A DNA stretch of 64,000 nucleotides from Ascidiaceihabitans sp034111945 (GTDB lineage Bacteria; Pseudomonadota; Alphaproteobacteria; Rhodobacterales; Rhodobacteraceae). Of the stretch, positions 27,796 to 37,660 are shown in pieces. Numbering within the stretch: the stretch's first letter is position 1; each line of letters begins with the position of its first letter. The notes beneath the pieces were generated by a model. That model was not told the DNA's origin. It searched no databases and saw nothing but the letters and a program-made list of their open reading frames with translations. The position numbers and the translations under genes are program-made. The stretch spans positions 19,166-83,165 of the forward strand of contig JBLHSG010000019.1 in NCBI GenBank assembly GCA_047626725.1, given 5' to 3'.

Positions 27796-29310
27796 ATGCT
27801 TGCACGCGCCTACACAGTGGCATTTCATGGGGTCGAGGCGCGCATGGTCGAAGTGCAATGCGCCGTTTCACCCGGTATGCCCGCCTTTTCTATCGTGGGC
27901 CTGCCGGACAAAGCCGTTTCAGAAGCCCGCGATCGGGTGCGCACCGCCCTTAGCGCGATGGCGATTGCACTGCCTTCCAAACGGATAACGATCAACTTAT
28001 CGCCAGCTGATTTGCCCAAAATGGGGTCACACTTTGACCTGCCGATCGCCGTGGCGTTGCTGGCCGCGCTTGAGATCATTCCCAAAGACGCAAGCGAAGG
28101 GGTCGTGGCCTTGGGCGAATTGTCCCTCGATGGGATCCTGATGCCCGTCGTCGGCGCACTGCCCGCAGCCATGGCCGCCGCCGAACACGACCGCGCGTTG
28201 CTGTGCCCCTTGGCCTGTGGTGCCGAAGCCGCTTGGGTCGGAAATACCAACGTCATCGCCGCCAAAACACTGGGGGACATCGTACGCCACTTCACCGGAC
28301 AATCGCCGATAACACCGGCCAAACCGGGCGAGGTCCACAGCGATCCAACAACCCGTGATTTGCGTGACGTAAAGGGGCAAGAACGCGCGAAACGCGCATT
28401 AGAAATTGCCGCTGCAGGTCGCCATCACATCATGTTCGTCGGCACGCCAGGGTCCGGAAAATCCATGTTGGCCGCCCGATTGCCCGGCATCTTACCACCC
28501 CTCAGCGCGGCAGAAGCGCTTGAAACGTCTATGATCCATTCCTTGTCAGGGTTGCTAGACGCAGGCGGCATTTCCAGATCACGACCCTTTCGCGAACCTC
28601 ATCACACAGCATCCATGGCCGCGATTATCGGGGGCGGGCGCGGCGCAAAACCGGGCGAAGTATCCCTCGCCCACAACGGTGTTTTGTTCATGGACGAATT
28701 CCCCGAATTCACCCGCACGGTACTGGAAACACTACGCCAGCCGATCGAAACAGGTGAAGTCATGGTGGCGCGCGCAAATGCACATGTAAAATATCCCTGC
28801 AAATTCATGCTCGTCGCCGCCGCGAACCCCTGTAAATGCGGCTACCTTACCGATCCAGATCGTGCCTGCGCGCGCGTCCCACACTGCAGTCAGGACTATT
28901 TGGGCCGGATCAGTGGCCCCTTGATGGACCGTTTTGATATGCGCGTCGATGTGCCCCCGGTCGCCTACACCGATCTGGATTTGCCCAGCACTGGCGATAC
29001 GTCTGCGCAGGTCTGTGAACGGGTCACTGCCGCGCGGGCGGTGCAACATATCAGATATGCTGACACGCCAAACACGCGCTCTAATGCCGATGCCGAAGGC
29101 GAGGCCTTGTCAGAGATTGCGACCCCCGACACTGAAGGCCGCGAGTTGCTAAATCGTGTCGCAGATCGTTTCAAACTGTCCGCGCGTGGGTATCATCGCG
29201 TGATGCGTGTCGCTCGCACAATTGCCGATTTGGACGGATCACAAGGCGTCTGCAAACGTCACATCGCCGAAGCAGTTAGTTTCCGCTTGACCAACCTGGT
29301 CGATCGCTGA
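27796..29310 (+). CDS. comM: YifB/ComM family Mg-chelatase-like AAA ATPase
   Basis: A 504-residue protein with three parts: an N-terminal Lon-protease-like ChlI domain (FSIVGLPDKAVSEARDRVR), the AAA+ core with Walker A FVGTPGSGKSMLAARLPG near residue 215 and Walker B VLFMDEFPEF near residue 298, and a C-terminal Mg-chelatase subunit region ending RVARTIADLDGSQ. A zinc-like cluster CKCGYLTDPDRACAR is present. ComM is a hexameric helicase that promotes branch migration of DNA taken up in transformation. The 3' end overlaps the convergent hydrolase gene by 35 bases. Confidence 0.93.
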   Translation: MLARAYTVAFHGVEARMVEVQCAVSPGMPAFSIVGLPDKAVSEARDRVRTALSAMAIALPSKRITINLSPADLPKMGSHFDLPIAVALLAALEIIPKDASEGVVALGELSLDGILMPVVGALPAAMAAAEHDRALLCPLACGAEAAWVGNTNVIAAKTLGDIVRHFTGQSPITPAKPGEVHSDPTTRDLRDVKGQERAKRALEIAAAGRHHIMFVGTPGSGKSMLAARLPGILPPLSAAEALETSMIHSLSGLLDAGGISRSRPFREPHHTASMAAIIGGGRGAKPGEVSLAHNGVLFMDEFPEFTRTVLETLRQPIETGEVMVARANAHVKYPCKFMLVAAANPCKCGYLTDPDRACARVPHCSQDYLGRISGPLMDRFDMRVDVPPVAYTDLDLPSTGDTSAQVCERVTAARAVQHIRYADTPNTRSNADAEGEALSEIATPDTEGRELLNRVADRFKLSARGYHRVMRVARTIADLDGSQGVCKRHIAEAVSFRLTNLVDR

Positions 29311-30190
29311 TCCAGTCCGCCAGCTTATCCAACGTCGCGCGGCTTTCGGGCAGAATGTTGTGAAATAGCGGCCAAACATGCGGCAGATCACGCTCGATAT
29401 GCATCTGTGCGTCCACACCCTGTTTCTGCATCACGTTCACAATACGGCGCGTGTCATCCAGCAGTATTTCGGTGTCACCCACGGTAATCCAAGCCGGCGG
29501 TGCCCCCGTGAAATCAGCGTGAATCGGGCTGACCAATGGGTCCAGCGGATCGTGCCCGTCCAGAAACATCTGCGCCATTTCTAGCACCCGTTCTGCTGGC
29601 AAAATAACATCACGCGACGCATTCACCGAAATGCTCGCGCCGGAATATGTCATGTCGGTCAACGGCGAAAACGCGAACGCACCCGCAGGTGTCGCCGCGC
29701 CATCACGCAACAATTGCGCCAGTAACGCCAAGGCCAAATTGCCGCCCGCGCTGTCACCGCCAATGATGATTTGTTCGGGGCGATAGCCTTGCGCGCGCAC
29801 CCCATCATAGGCCGCGCGCGCCGTGTTCAAAGCGGCAGGAAATTTAGTTTCAGGTGACAACGGATACTTGGGCAAAATCGCCTCAGCGCCGACGCGTTTA
29901 GACAGGTGACCCAGCATCGCGTCGTATATTTTGGGGCTGCCAAACACATAGCCACCCCCATGAAAATACAGTAAAATATTGTCGTTCTCGACCCAAGTGC
30001 CGCTGACGCGCAGTGCCTCAACACCGCCGACATTGTCCCATTTCGTGTCCATGCCACGCGGCCCGTGAAAGAACATCCGTGCTTTTAATTCAAGCGACCG
30101 TCGTAGTTTATCAGGGTCTTTGGCGCGCGCCATATGGCTGCGTTCGATCCATCGCAAACACGGATTCAAAAGCGTCTTTTGCCAACTCAT
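29276..30190 (-). CDS. Alpha/beta hydrolase (HSL-type esterase)
   Basis: A 304-residue esterase of the hormone-sensitive-lipase group. It shows the oxyanion motif LYFHGGGYVFG (HGGG), the nucleophile elbow GGDSAGGNLALALL (GDSAG), the aspartate region VGDTEILLDDT and the final histidine in HVWPLFHNILPES. Substrate unknown; acyl esters with short chains are usual. Its ATG overlaps the gshB stop, so it belongs to the rsmI-yraN-gshB operon. Cytoplasmic; no signal peptide. Confidence 0.9.
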   Translation of the reverse strand: MSWQKTLLNPCLRWIERSHMARAKDPDKLRRSLELKARMFFHGPRGMDTKWDNVGGVEALRVSGTWVENDNILLYFHGGGYVFGSPKIYDAMLGHLSKRVGAEAILPKYPLSPETKFPAALNTARAAYDGVRAQGYRPEQIIIGGDSAGGNLALALLAQLLRDGAATPAGAFAFSPLTDMTYSGASISVNASRDVILPAERVLEMAQMFLDGHDPLDPLVSPIHADFTGAPPAWITVGDTEILLDDTRRIVNVMQKQGVDAQMHIERDLPHVWPLFHNILPESRATLDKLADWISDRPGWSSGN

Positions 30191-31122
30191 GGGCGTTTCG
30201 CTTCGATCGCTTCCCAGATTTTTGCCGCGATGTTGACGCCATCAAAACGTTCGAGTTCCTGAATGCCCGTGGGTGATGTCACGTTGATTTCGGTCAGGTA
30301 GTCGCCGATCACATCGATGCCGACAAACACCTGTCCCTTTTCCTTAAGGAGCGGCCCGATGCGCGCGCAAATTTCCAAATCACGTTCTGTCAGTCCGATC
30401 TTTTCAGGGCGGCCACCGACGTGCATGTTGGATCGCGTTTCACCCGCAGCCGGCACGCGGTTGATCGCGCCAACCGGTTCACCGTCGACCAGAATCACCC
30501 GCTTGTCGCCGTTCGACACATCAGGCAGGAATTTTTGGCAAATCAGCGGTTCGCGGCTAAAGCCCGTGAACAATTCGTACAGCGAACTTAGGTTACGGTC
30601 ATCTGGCGTTAGGCGAAAAACGCCAGCGCCGCCGTTGCCGTACAGCGGCTTGAGGATCATGTCGTTATGCTTTGCTTTGAACGCTCTGATCGTATCCAGA
30701 TCGCGCGCGATTGTCGTGGGCGGGGTCAGATCCGGAAAATCCAGAACCAACAGTTTTTCTGGATAATTACGCACCCAGAACGGGTCATTCACGACCAGCG
30801 TGCCGGGGGCCAACCTGTCTAGCAAATGCGTCGATGTGATGTAATGCATGTCGAATGGCGGGTCTTGGCGCAGCCAGACAACGTCGAAATCGGCCAGGTC
30901 GACTTCTTTTAGCGGACCAAGTTCGGCATGATCACCCTGAACACGTTGCACGGTAAAATCATGACCGCGCGCGGTGATCCGCCCCTCTTGATAGGCCAGC
31001 TGATCGGGGCCGTAAAAGAACAAAGTATGCCCGCGCGCCTGTGCCTCTTCGGCGAGCCGAAAGCTGCTGTCTGCGTCGATGTTCACATCACCGATCGGAT
31101 CCATTTGAAACGCGATTTTCAT
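30187..31122 (-). CDS. gshB: Glutathione synthetase
   Basis: A 311-residue ATP-grasp ligase joining gamma-glutamylcysteine and glycine. Typical stretches are IAFQMDPIGDVNIDADSSF at the N-terminus, VWLRQDPPFDMHYI, the glycine-rich loop LKPLYGNGGAGVFRL and the C-terminal VGIDVIGDYLTEINVTSPTG with magnesium ligands. The length is normal. It lies 61 bases after yraN and overlaps the downstream hydrolase by four bases. Confidence 0.96.
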   Translation of the reverse strand: MKIAFQMDPIGDVNIDADSSFRLAEEAQARGHTLFFYGPDQLAYQEGRITARGHDFTVQRVQGDHAELGPLKEVDLADFDVVWLRQDPPFDMHYITSTHLLDRLAPGTLVVNDPFWVRNYPEKLLVLDFPDLTPPTTIARDLDTIRAFKAKHNDMILKPLYGNGGAGVFRLTPDDRNLSSLYELFTGFSREPLICQKFLPDVSNGDKRVILVDGEPVGAINRVPAAGETRSNMHVGGRPEKIGLTERDLEICARIGPLLKEKGQVFVGIDVIGDYLTEINVTSPTGIQELERFDGVNIAAKIWEAIEAKRP

Positions 31123-31183
31123 TGGGGCACCCCTATTATTGCTGTTTCATAAATGGAGCAGCACCGCGGGTCATGCAATGGGG

Positions 31184-31564
31184 TCAGTCATGCCCAAAGG
31201 CGTTTTCGATGATCTTCACTTCGCCAAAGGCGTTCACAAGTGCGACATCAAAACGAACATCGGTCAGCGCGCCACGTGGGGATTGGGCCAGGAATTCTTC
31301 GGCCGTGGCGTAGATACGTTGCATTTGGCGTGGGCTAACACGTTGCACGGCGCGATCAAAAGACCGGCTTTGTTTGACTTCGATAAAAACAAAGCCGTCG
31401 CCGTCTTGTGCGATCAGATCAATTTCACCGTTTGATCCGCGCCATCGTCGCCAGCCAATTGGAAATCCGCGGTACTCATAATCTGATGAAATGCGGTCTT
31501 CGGCGGACAGGCCAGCATGGTAGGCCATTTGGCCTCGGGCGACATCACATGCGGCTTTTGTCAT
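31184..31564 (-). CDS. YraN family (UPF0102) endonuclease-like protein
   Basis: A 126-residue protein with the restriction-endonuclease-like core of the YraN family: GNGVIDLIA-type segment here as SNGEIDLIAQDGDGFVFIEVK, giving the D...ExK pattern, and YEYRGFPIGWRRWRG. The biochemical role is not settled; it commonly lies next to rsmI, as here, where the two overlap by four bases (ATGA). The N-terminal part is slightly shorter than a full nuclease domain but normal for this family. Confidence 0.88.
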   Translation of the reverse strand: MTKAACDVARGQMAYHAGLSAEDRISSDYEYRGFPIGWRRWRGSNGEIDLIAQDGDGFVFIEVKQSRSFDRAVQRVSPRQMQRIYATAEEFLAQSPRGALTDVRFDVALVNAFGEVKIIENAFGHD

Positions 31565-32424
31565 TCTTGATCTTTCTCTAACCCCAGCGCCATCTGATAG
31601 ACCTGTCGGCGCGGCGTCGCGTGGGCCGTGGCGACCGCATCGACAGCATCGCGCATCGACATCGTATCCAGCGCCGTTTTCAGAGCCGATTCTATGTCAT
31701 CTTCGCTAACGGTTGGTAAATCGCCACGATCGATCAACAGGACAACTTCGCCTTTGACGGTGCTGCCCGCGTAACTGTCGCGCAATTCACCCAATGTGCC
31801 GCGCCGGATTTCCTCGAATTTCTTGGTCAATTCGCGGCACACCACGGCCTGCCTGTCGTCGCCCAACACCAATGCGGCGTCCTTTAGTGTGGCGGCGACC
31901 CGCTTGGGCGATTCGTAAAATGCGAGCGTTGCGCGGATACTGGCCAACCCCTGAAGCGCGGAACGTCGCGCAGAGGTTGCATTTGGCAAGAAACCTGCAA
32001 AATGAAATGCATCCGTCGGCAAGCCGGCAACAACCAGCGCGGTTAGAATCGCTGACGGCCCCGGCGCGCAGGTTTGCATCACATCACCAGCCGCCGCGGC
32101 ACGTGACAATTCAAACCCCGGATCGGCAATAAGCGGCATGCCCGCTTCGGACGCATAGGCCAGTGATTTACCGCCCTTTATCGCCTGAATCAGCCCATCC
32201 ACAACGTTCGGGCCGGAATGATCATGCAGCGCAATGATCCGTCTGCCATCTAACGGCACGCCGTGGATATCCATCAGTTTGCGCATCGATCGCGTGTCTT
32301 CGGCCGCCAGCATATCGGCGCTGGCCAGCACATCTAGACTGCGCAATGTGATGTCGCGCGCGGTGCCAATCGGAACACCCACGAAATATAGCCCCGGTGC
32401 AAGGGGAACCTTTTGAAAATTCAA
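31561..32424 (-). CDS. rsmI: 16S rRNA (cytidine-1402-2'-O)-methyltransferase
   Basis: A 287-residue SAM-dependent methyltransferase of the tetrapyrrole-methylase fold. Family motifs: GLYFVGVPIGTARDITLRSL at the N-terminus (normally TPIGNLxDxT), ADMLAAEDTRSMRKLM, and LIADPGFELSR. It 2'-O-methylates C1402 in the decoding centre of 16S rRNA. It heads the four-gene minus-strand operon and is divergent from the LpoA-like gene with 88 bases between them, as in many Rhodobacterales. Confidence 0.93.
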   Translation of the reverse strand: MNFQKVPLAPGLYFVGVPIGTARDITLRSLDVLASADMLAAEDTRSMRKLMDIHGVPLDGRRIIALHDHSGPNVVDGLIQAIKGGKSLAYASEAGMPLIADPGFELSRAAAAGDVMQTCAPGPSAILTALVVAGLPTDAFHFAGFLPNATSARRSALQGLASIRATLAFYESPKRVAATLKDAALVLGDDRQAVVCRELTKKFEEIRRGTLGELRDSYAGSTVKGEVVLLIDRGDLPTVSEDDIESALKTALDTMSMRDAVDAVATAHATPRRQVYQMALGLEKDQE

Positions 32425-32512
32425 TGCTGGACCCGCCTTTCATGACGTTTATTATCGCCCAAACAATCGCGTGACCAGCAAGGTCTGCGCACCCAAGGGA
32501 GTACCTATTCAG

Positions 32513-33700
32513 ATGTTCGCGCTTTTCCAATCCGCCCGCAAGACGTTGCGACGTCTGAAACTGCCCGTTTTGGGGTCTATTTTTGCAATGACCCTTGCAG
32601 CCTGTGATCCTGCTGCTTTGACGTCGTTGTCGAATAAGGGACCAAAGATCGATAAAAACGCACCTGTTGCTGTGGCCCTTTTGGTGCCGCGCGGGGGTGG
32701 GTCTGCCAGTGATGATCTGTTGGCGCAAAGCCTTGAAAATGCAGCGCGTTTGGCGATGCGCGATCTAAAAGGCGTGCAGATTGATCTGCGTGTTTATGGC
32801 ACTGGTGGCAACGCTGCGACCGCCGCTTCGCAAGCTGCGCAGGCTGTGAATGACGGCGCGAAAATCATCATCGGCCCGTTGTACGCCGAAGCCGCAAATG
32901 CGGTTGGTGTCGCGGTCAGAGGTCAAAATGTGAATGTTCTGGCGTTCTCGAACAACACGACAATCGCGGGCGGCAACGTTTTTGTCCTTGGGGCAACGTT
33001 TCAAAACACCGCGAACCGCATGGTGTCTTACGCAAAATCGCAGGGCAAAGACCGTATCGTCATAACCCATGCGCAGGATGTTGCCGGACAACTGGGGCGC
33101 AATGCTGTGTCTAACGCGATTGCATCTGCTGGCGCGACGCTGGTTGGCACGGTTGATTACCCGCTGTCCCAACAAGGTGTTGTTTCCGCAATCCCGAAAA
33201 TCAAAGCGGCCGTAGACAATGGCAGCGCGAATGCTGTCTTTATGACATCGCCCTCTGCCTCTGCCTTGCCGTTGCTCACGCAGTTGTTGCCCGAAGCAGG
33301 TGTTAAATCGCAATTCATCGGCCTGACCCGTTGGGATATTCCAGTTCAAACGCTGGACCTTCCGGGTGTTCAAGGTGGTTGGTTTGCACTGCCTGATCCG
33401 GCACGTAGAAATGCGTTCAAATCACAATACAACGCCGCTTATGGCAAAGCCCCCCACCCGATTGCCGGGCTGGCATTTGACGGGATCGCCGCTGTTGGTG
33501 CCTTGGTAAAAGGTAGCAAATCCAGCCCGTTGTCTGCGGCATCCATCACGCAAGGCGCAGGTTTCCAAGGCGCATCCGGCATCTTTAGATTGCGCGCAGA
33601 CGGCACAAACCAACGCGGTTTGGCGATTGCAACGATCCGCAACAGCCAGGTTGTCGTCATTGAAAACGCGCCCGCCGGCTTTGGTGGCGCAGGCTTTTAA
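32513..33700 (+). CDS. LpoA-like penicillin-binding protein activator lipoprotein
   Basis: A 395-residue lipoprotein: a positively charged start, a hydrophobic segment LPVLGSIFAMTLAAC with the lipobox cysteine (LAAC) at about residue 31, then a periplasmic-binding-protein-like domain (VAVALLVPRGGGSASDDLLA, IIIGPLYAEAANAVGVAV, VFVLGATFQNTANRMVSYA) of the LpoA C-terminal/LeuI-binding type. LpoA activates PBP1A in enterobacteria; here the role is assigned by family. I use the ATG at 32513. glnD begins two bases after the stop. Confidence 0.85.
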   Translation: MFALFQSARKTLRRLKLPVLGSIFAMTLAACDPAALTSLSNKGPKIDKNAPVAVALLVPRGGGSASDDLLAQSLENAARLAMRDLKGVQIDLRVYGTGGNAATAASQAAQAVNDGAKIIIGPLYAEAANAVGVAVRGQNVNVLAFSNNTTIAGGNVFVLGATFQNTANRMVSYAKSQGKDRIVITHAQDVAGQLGRNAVSNAIASAGATLVGTVDYPLSQQGVVSAIPKIKAAVDNGSANAVFMTSPSASALPLLTQLLPEAGVKSQFIGLTRWDIPVQTLDLPGVQGGWFALPDPARRNAFKSQYNAAYGKAPHPIAGLAFDGIAAVGALVKGSKSSPLSAASITQGAGFQGASGIFRLRADGTNQRGLAIATIRNSQVVVIENAPAGFGGAGF

Positions 33701-33702
33701 GA

Positions 33703-36462
33703 GTGCGCCCAACGCCGCACGACGACACGCCGCTGATTTGTGACCACGATCTGATTTTTGACGCCAGCGCTTTTGACAAGGCGCTGGCGGACGCACGCGA
33801 TGACGATCCAAAAATTCTGCGCACGACACTGGTTGCATGGCTAAAAGCTGCGCAAAAATCAGGGCGCGCGGCAATTGCCGATGGCTTTAGGGCGCGCCCG
33901 TTTGCGTCCCGCCAGATGACCCGTGCCTACACCTATCTGACTGATCATCTGGTCTGTGCCACGCTAACTATTGCGACCACCTGCCTGCATCCAAAACCCA
34001 ATCCGACCTCGGGTGAACGCCTGTCTGTGATCGCGGTTGGGGGCTATGGGCGCGGCGAAATGGCCCCGTTTTCAGACGTCGATCTGCTGTTTTTGTCGCC
34101 TTACAAAACCACCGCTTGGGCCGAAAGCGTGGTCGAATCCATGCTGTATATGCTGTGGGATTTGAAGCTAAAGGTTGGCCATTCAACGCGCACAATTGCC
34201 GACTGCATCCGCTTGGGGGGCGAAGACGCGACAATCTGCACCGCCATGCTGGAACACCGGTATGTGGCCGGTGATGTTGCCCTCGCTCAGGAGCTGGAGG
34301 AACACCTTTGGGCGGACCTGTTTCAACCCGCAAAAGGCCCCGCCTTCATCGAGGCAAAACTGACCGAGCGCGACAAACGCCACGAACGTCAGGGCCAACG
34401 TTATGTGGTTGAACCGAACGTCAAAGAAGGCAAAGGCGGTCTGCGCGATTTGCAGTCGCTGTTCTGGATCGCAAAGTTCATTCATCAAGTACAAGATGCC
34501 GCTGATCTGGTCGAAAAACAGGTGTTCACGGCGGATGAATTCAAAGGGTTTATCGCCGCCGAAGATTTCCTGTGGGCCGTGCGCAGCCACCTGCATTTGA
34601 TCACCAATCGCGCCACCGAACAGCTGACGTTTGACATGCAGGTCACCGTGGCCGAAGCAATGGGATTTACAGACACCAAAGGCCGGCGTGCGGTCGAAGT
34701 GTTCATGCAGGCCTATTTCCTACATGCAACCGAAGTTGGCGATCTGACGCGGATTTTCCTGACAAAACTCGAGGCGATGCACGTCAAGGCAGAACCCCTG
34801 CTAGAGCGGTGGTTCAAGCGCAAACCGAAGGTCAAACAAGGTTACGAGGTGATCCACAACCGTTTGGCAATCGTGGATGACGAGGATTTCCTATCCAGTA
34901 AATTGAACCTGCTGCGCCTGTTCCAAGAGGCGTTGCGCACCGGCATGTTGATCCACCCTGATGCGATGCGTCTGGTGAAATCCAACCTGCAAATGATCGA
35001 CGACGACATGCGCCACAGCCCTGAGGCAAACACGATTTTCCTGAACCTCATGCTGAAACACGGCAACCCCGAACGCGCTTTGCGCCGGATGAACGAACTG
35101 GGTGTGCTGGGCGCGTTCATGCCTGAATTCAAACACATCGTCGCGCTGATGCAGTTCAATATGTACCACTCGTACACCGTTGATGAACACACGATCCAAT
35201 GCGTCGCGAACCTTGCCATGATCGAACGGGGTGAACTGGTTGAAGAACTGCCTGTTGCCTCTTCGATCCTGAAAAAAGGCGTCAACCGGCGGGTCCTGTA
35301 TGTGGCGATGTTGCTGCATGACATTGGCAAAGGACGCAACGGGGACCATTCAATTTTGGGTGCGCAAATGGTCCGTCACATCGTGCCGCGCTTGGGTCTA
35401 AAACCTGCCGAAGTCGACACTGTTGAATGGCTTGTTCGCTATCATTTGCTGATGTCGGACATGGCACAAAAGCGCGATATTGCAGACCCGCGCACCGTGC
35501 GCGATTTTGCCAAAGCGGTGAAAACAACTGAACGTCTGGGCCTGCTGTGCGTGCTGACCGTTTGTGACATTCGCGGCGTTGGGCCGGATACGTGGAACAA
35601 CTGGAAGGCCGTGCTGATCCGCGCGTTGTACCGTCAAACCGAACACGCGCTTGAGGAAGGCATGGAAGCCCTGAACCGCGACAATCGTGGGACCGAGGCG
35701 AAAAAAGGTCTGCGCGAGGCGCTAAAAGATTGGCCGCGCAAGGAATTGCAGATCGAAACCGGACGTCATTACGACCCCTATTGGCAAGGGTTGCACATGA
35801 CCGCCCATGTGGTTTTTGCAGGCCTGCTGCGCGGCATTACCGAAGACGAAATTCGCATGGATTTGCACCCTGACGATGATCGCGATGCCACCCGCGCATG
35901 TTTTGTTATGGCCGATCATCCGGGCATTTTTGCGCGCCTTACTGGTGCCCTCGCGTTGGTCGGGGCCAACGTTGTCGATGCGCGCAGTTACACGACCAAA
36001 GACGGCTACGTAACCGATGCGTTCTGGATTCAAGACGCAGACGAACAACCCTACGAGGCCTCGCGCCTGCCGCGCTTGCGCAAAATGATAGAACGGACTT
36101 TGGCGGGTGAGGTCATCACCCGCGAGGCCATCATTGATCGCGACAAAGTCAAAAAGCGCGAAAAAGCATTCCGTGTTCCGACGCACATCAGTTTTGACAA
36201 TGACGGGTCCGAAATTTACACGATCATCGAGGTCGACACCCGTGACCGTGCTGGCCTGTTGCACGATCTGACGCGCACGCTGGCAGCGTCCAATGTTTAC
36301 GTCGCAAACGCCGTCATCGCCACTTACGGTGCGCAGGTTGTCGACACGTTTTACGTCAAAGATATGTTCGGTCTAAAGTACCATTCAGAGAGCAAACAAA
36401 AGACCCTCGAAAAACGACTGCGCGCCGCAATCCTAGAAGGCAACGAACGGGCCAAAAGCTAG
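33703..36462 (+). CDS. glnD: [Protein-PII] uridylyltransferase / uridylyl-removing enzyme
   Basis: A 919-residue nitrogen sensor. The N-terminal nucleotidyltransferase domain has VGGYGRGEMAPFSDVDLLFL (GG...DxD) near residue 115; the HD domain for UMP removal has LHDIGKGRNGDHSILGA near residue 545; two ACT domains follow (ADHPGIFARLTGALALVGAN near residue 740 and TRDRAGLLHDLTRTLAASNV near residue 850). It uridylylates PII under nitrogen limitation, with glutamine sensed by the ACT domains. GTG start, two bases after the LpoA-like stop, so co-translation is likely. Confidence 0.96.
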   Translation: MRPTPHDDTPLICDHDLIFDASAFDKALADARDDDPKILRTTLVAWLKAAQKSGRAAIADGFRARPFASRQMTRAYTYLTDHLVCATLTIATTCLHPKPNPTSGERLSVIAVGGYGRGEMAPFSDVDLLFLSPYKTTAWAESVVESMLYMLWDLKLKVGHSTRTIADCIRLGGEDATICTAMLEHRYVAGDVALAQELEEHLWADLFQPAKGPAFIEAKLTERDKRHERQGQRYVVEPNVKEGKGGLRDLQSLFWIAKFIHQVQDAADLVEKQVFTADEFKGFIAAEDFLWAVRSHLHLITNRATEQLTFDMQVTVAEAMGFTDTKGRRAVEVFMQAYFLHATEVGDLTRIFLTKLEAMHVKAEPLLERWFKRKPKVKQGYEVIHNRLAIVDDEDFLSSKLNLLRLFQEALRTGMLIHPDAMRLVKSNLQMIDDDMRHSPEANTIFLNLMLKHGNPERALRRMNELGVLGAFMPEFKHIVALMQFNMYHSYTVDEHTIQCVANLAMIERGELVEELPVASSILKKGVNRRVLYVAMLLHDIGKGRNGDHSILGAQMVRHIVPRLGLKPAEVDTVEWLVRYHLLMSDMAQKRDIADPRTVRDFAKAVKTTERLGLLCVLTVCDIRGVGPDTWNNWKAVLIRALYRQTEHALEEGMEALNRDNRGTEAKKGLREALKDWPRKELQIETGRHYDPYWQGLHMTAHVVFAGLLRGITEDEIRMDLHPDDDRDATRACFVMADHPGIFARLTGALALVGANVVDARSYTTKDGYVTDAFWIQDADEQPYEASRLPRLRKMIERTLAGEVITREAIIDRDKVKKREKAFRVPTHISFDNDGSEIYTIIEVDTRDRAGLLHDLTRTLAASNVYVANAVIATYGAQVVDTFYVKDMFGLKYHSESKQKTLEKRLRAAILEGNERAKS

Positions 36463-36499
36463 GCTGTGACGCGTAAACATCACCAAAGGAACCACCCTC

Positions 36500-37657
36500 A
36501 TGTCACAGTTTGCGCGCGTCCAGTCGCCTCGGATTATTCGATTTGGGGGCGGCGTTGCTGGTGAATTGCCAGAGGTTCTGGCCCAGCTAAATCTGTCGCG
36601 TCCCTTGATCGTGACGGATGCCAATTTGGTGAAAATCGGGCATGTGAAACGGGTGACCGACATTCTGAATGACGCAGGCATTTCGTGGGGCTTGTTTGAC
36701 GCAGTTGTCGAAGACCCGACCGACACCTGTGTCGATGCAGGACTGATCGCGCTTGCGGCCCACGACTACGATTGCATCATTGGATTTGGCGGCGGCAGCC
36801 CGATTGATACAGCCAAGGCAGTGTCGTTTATGGCCGTCAATTCCGGGCACGTGCGCGATTACAAAGCACCTGCGCAAATTGACCGCTGCGGCCTGCCCGT
36901 GATCGCCATTCCGACCACGGGTGGCACAGGGTCCGAACTGACCCGTTGGTGCGTGATCACGGACACTGCGCAGCCCGAAAAGTACAATCTTTCCGGCCTT
37001 GCCTGCGTCGCCACAGCAGCCCTGATCGACTGGACATTTACCACAACAAAACCCGCGCGCATCACCGCAGACACCGCCGTCGACAGCCTGACCCACGCGA
37101 TCGAAGCCTACGTGAGCAAACGCGCGCATCCCTACACCGACGCCTTTGCCCTGTCCGCGATGCCGTTGATTGCCGCGCACGTGCGCACCGCGTGCAGTGA
37201 TCCCGAAAACGGCCCCGCGCGCGAGGCATTGATGCTGGCCGCGTCCCAAGCAGGCATGGCGTTTTCAAATGCGTCAGTCGCGTTGGTCCATGGCATGAGC
37301 CGCCCCGTAGGCGCGCATTTTCACGTCGCGCATGGGTTGTCGAACGCGATGCTATTGCCCGCGGTCACTGCGTTTTCATCTGATGCAGCCCCCGCACGCT
37401 ACGCCAATGTTGCGCGTGTGATGGACTGGGCGCAAACCGGCGACACCGATGCCACTGCCTGCGCAAAATTGATCGATGGTTTGCGGCGTTTGAACGATGA
37501 TCTTGGCGTGCCATCACCCAGCGCGTTGGGGCATGTCGCGGATGAAAAAATGCTGCGCTTGATGGCGGGCCAAGCACTGGCGTCAGGGTCACCTCAAAGC
37601 AATCCGCGCGTCCCAACCGAGGACGAAATCATCGCGCTGTATTCTGAAATCTGGTGA
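36500..37657 (+). CDS. Iron-containing alcohol dehydrogenase
   Basis: A 385-residue group III dehydrogenase. The NAD-binding motif is GFGGGSPIDTAKA near residue 100, followed by IPTTGGTGSE; metal ligands lie in DSLTHAIEAYVSK and VHGMSRPVGAHFHVAHGLSN. These enzymes interconvert alcohols and aldehydes or ketones; the specific substrate cannot be told. It follows glnD by 37 bases with its own ribosome site (AAAGGAACC). The stop is only 3 bases from the convergent DMT gene. Confidence 0.9.
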   Translation: MSQFARVQSPRIIRFGGGVAGELPEVLAQLNLSRPLIVTDANLVKIGHVKRVTDILNDAGISWGLFDAVVEDPTDTCVDAGLIALAAHDYDCIIGFGGGSPIDTAKAVSFMAVNSGHVRDYKAPAQIDRCGLPVIAIPTTGGTGSELTRWCVITDTAQPEKYNLSGLACVATAALIDWTFTTTKPARITADTAVDSLTHAIEAYVSKRAHPYTDAFALSAMPLIAAHVRTACSDPENGPAREALMLAASQAGMAFSNASVALVHGMSRPVGAHFHVAHGLSNAMLLPAVTAFSSDAAPARYANVARVMDWAQTGDTDATACAKLIDGLRRLNDDLGVPSPSALGHVADEKMLRLMAGQALASGSPQSNPRVPTEDEIIALYSEIW

Positions 37658-37660
37658 GGC

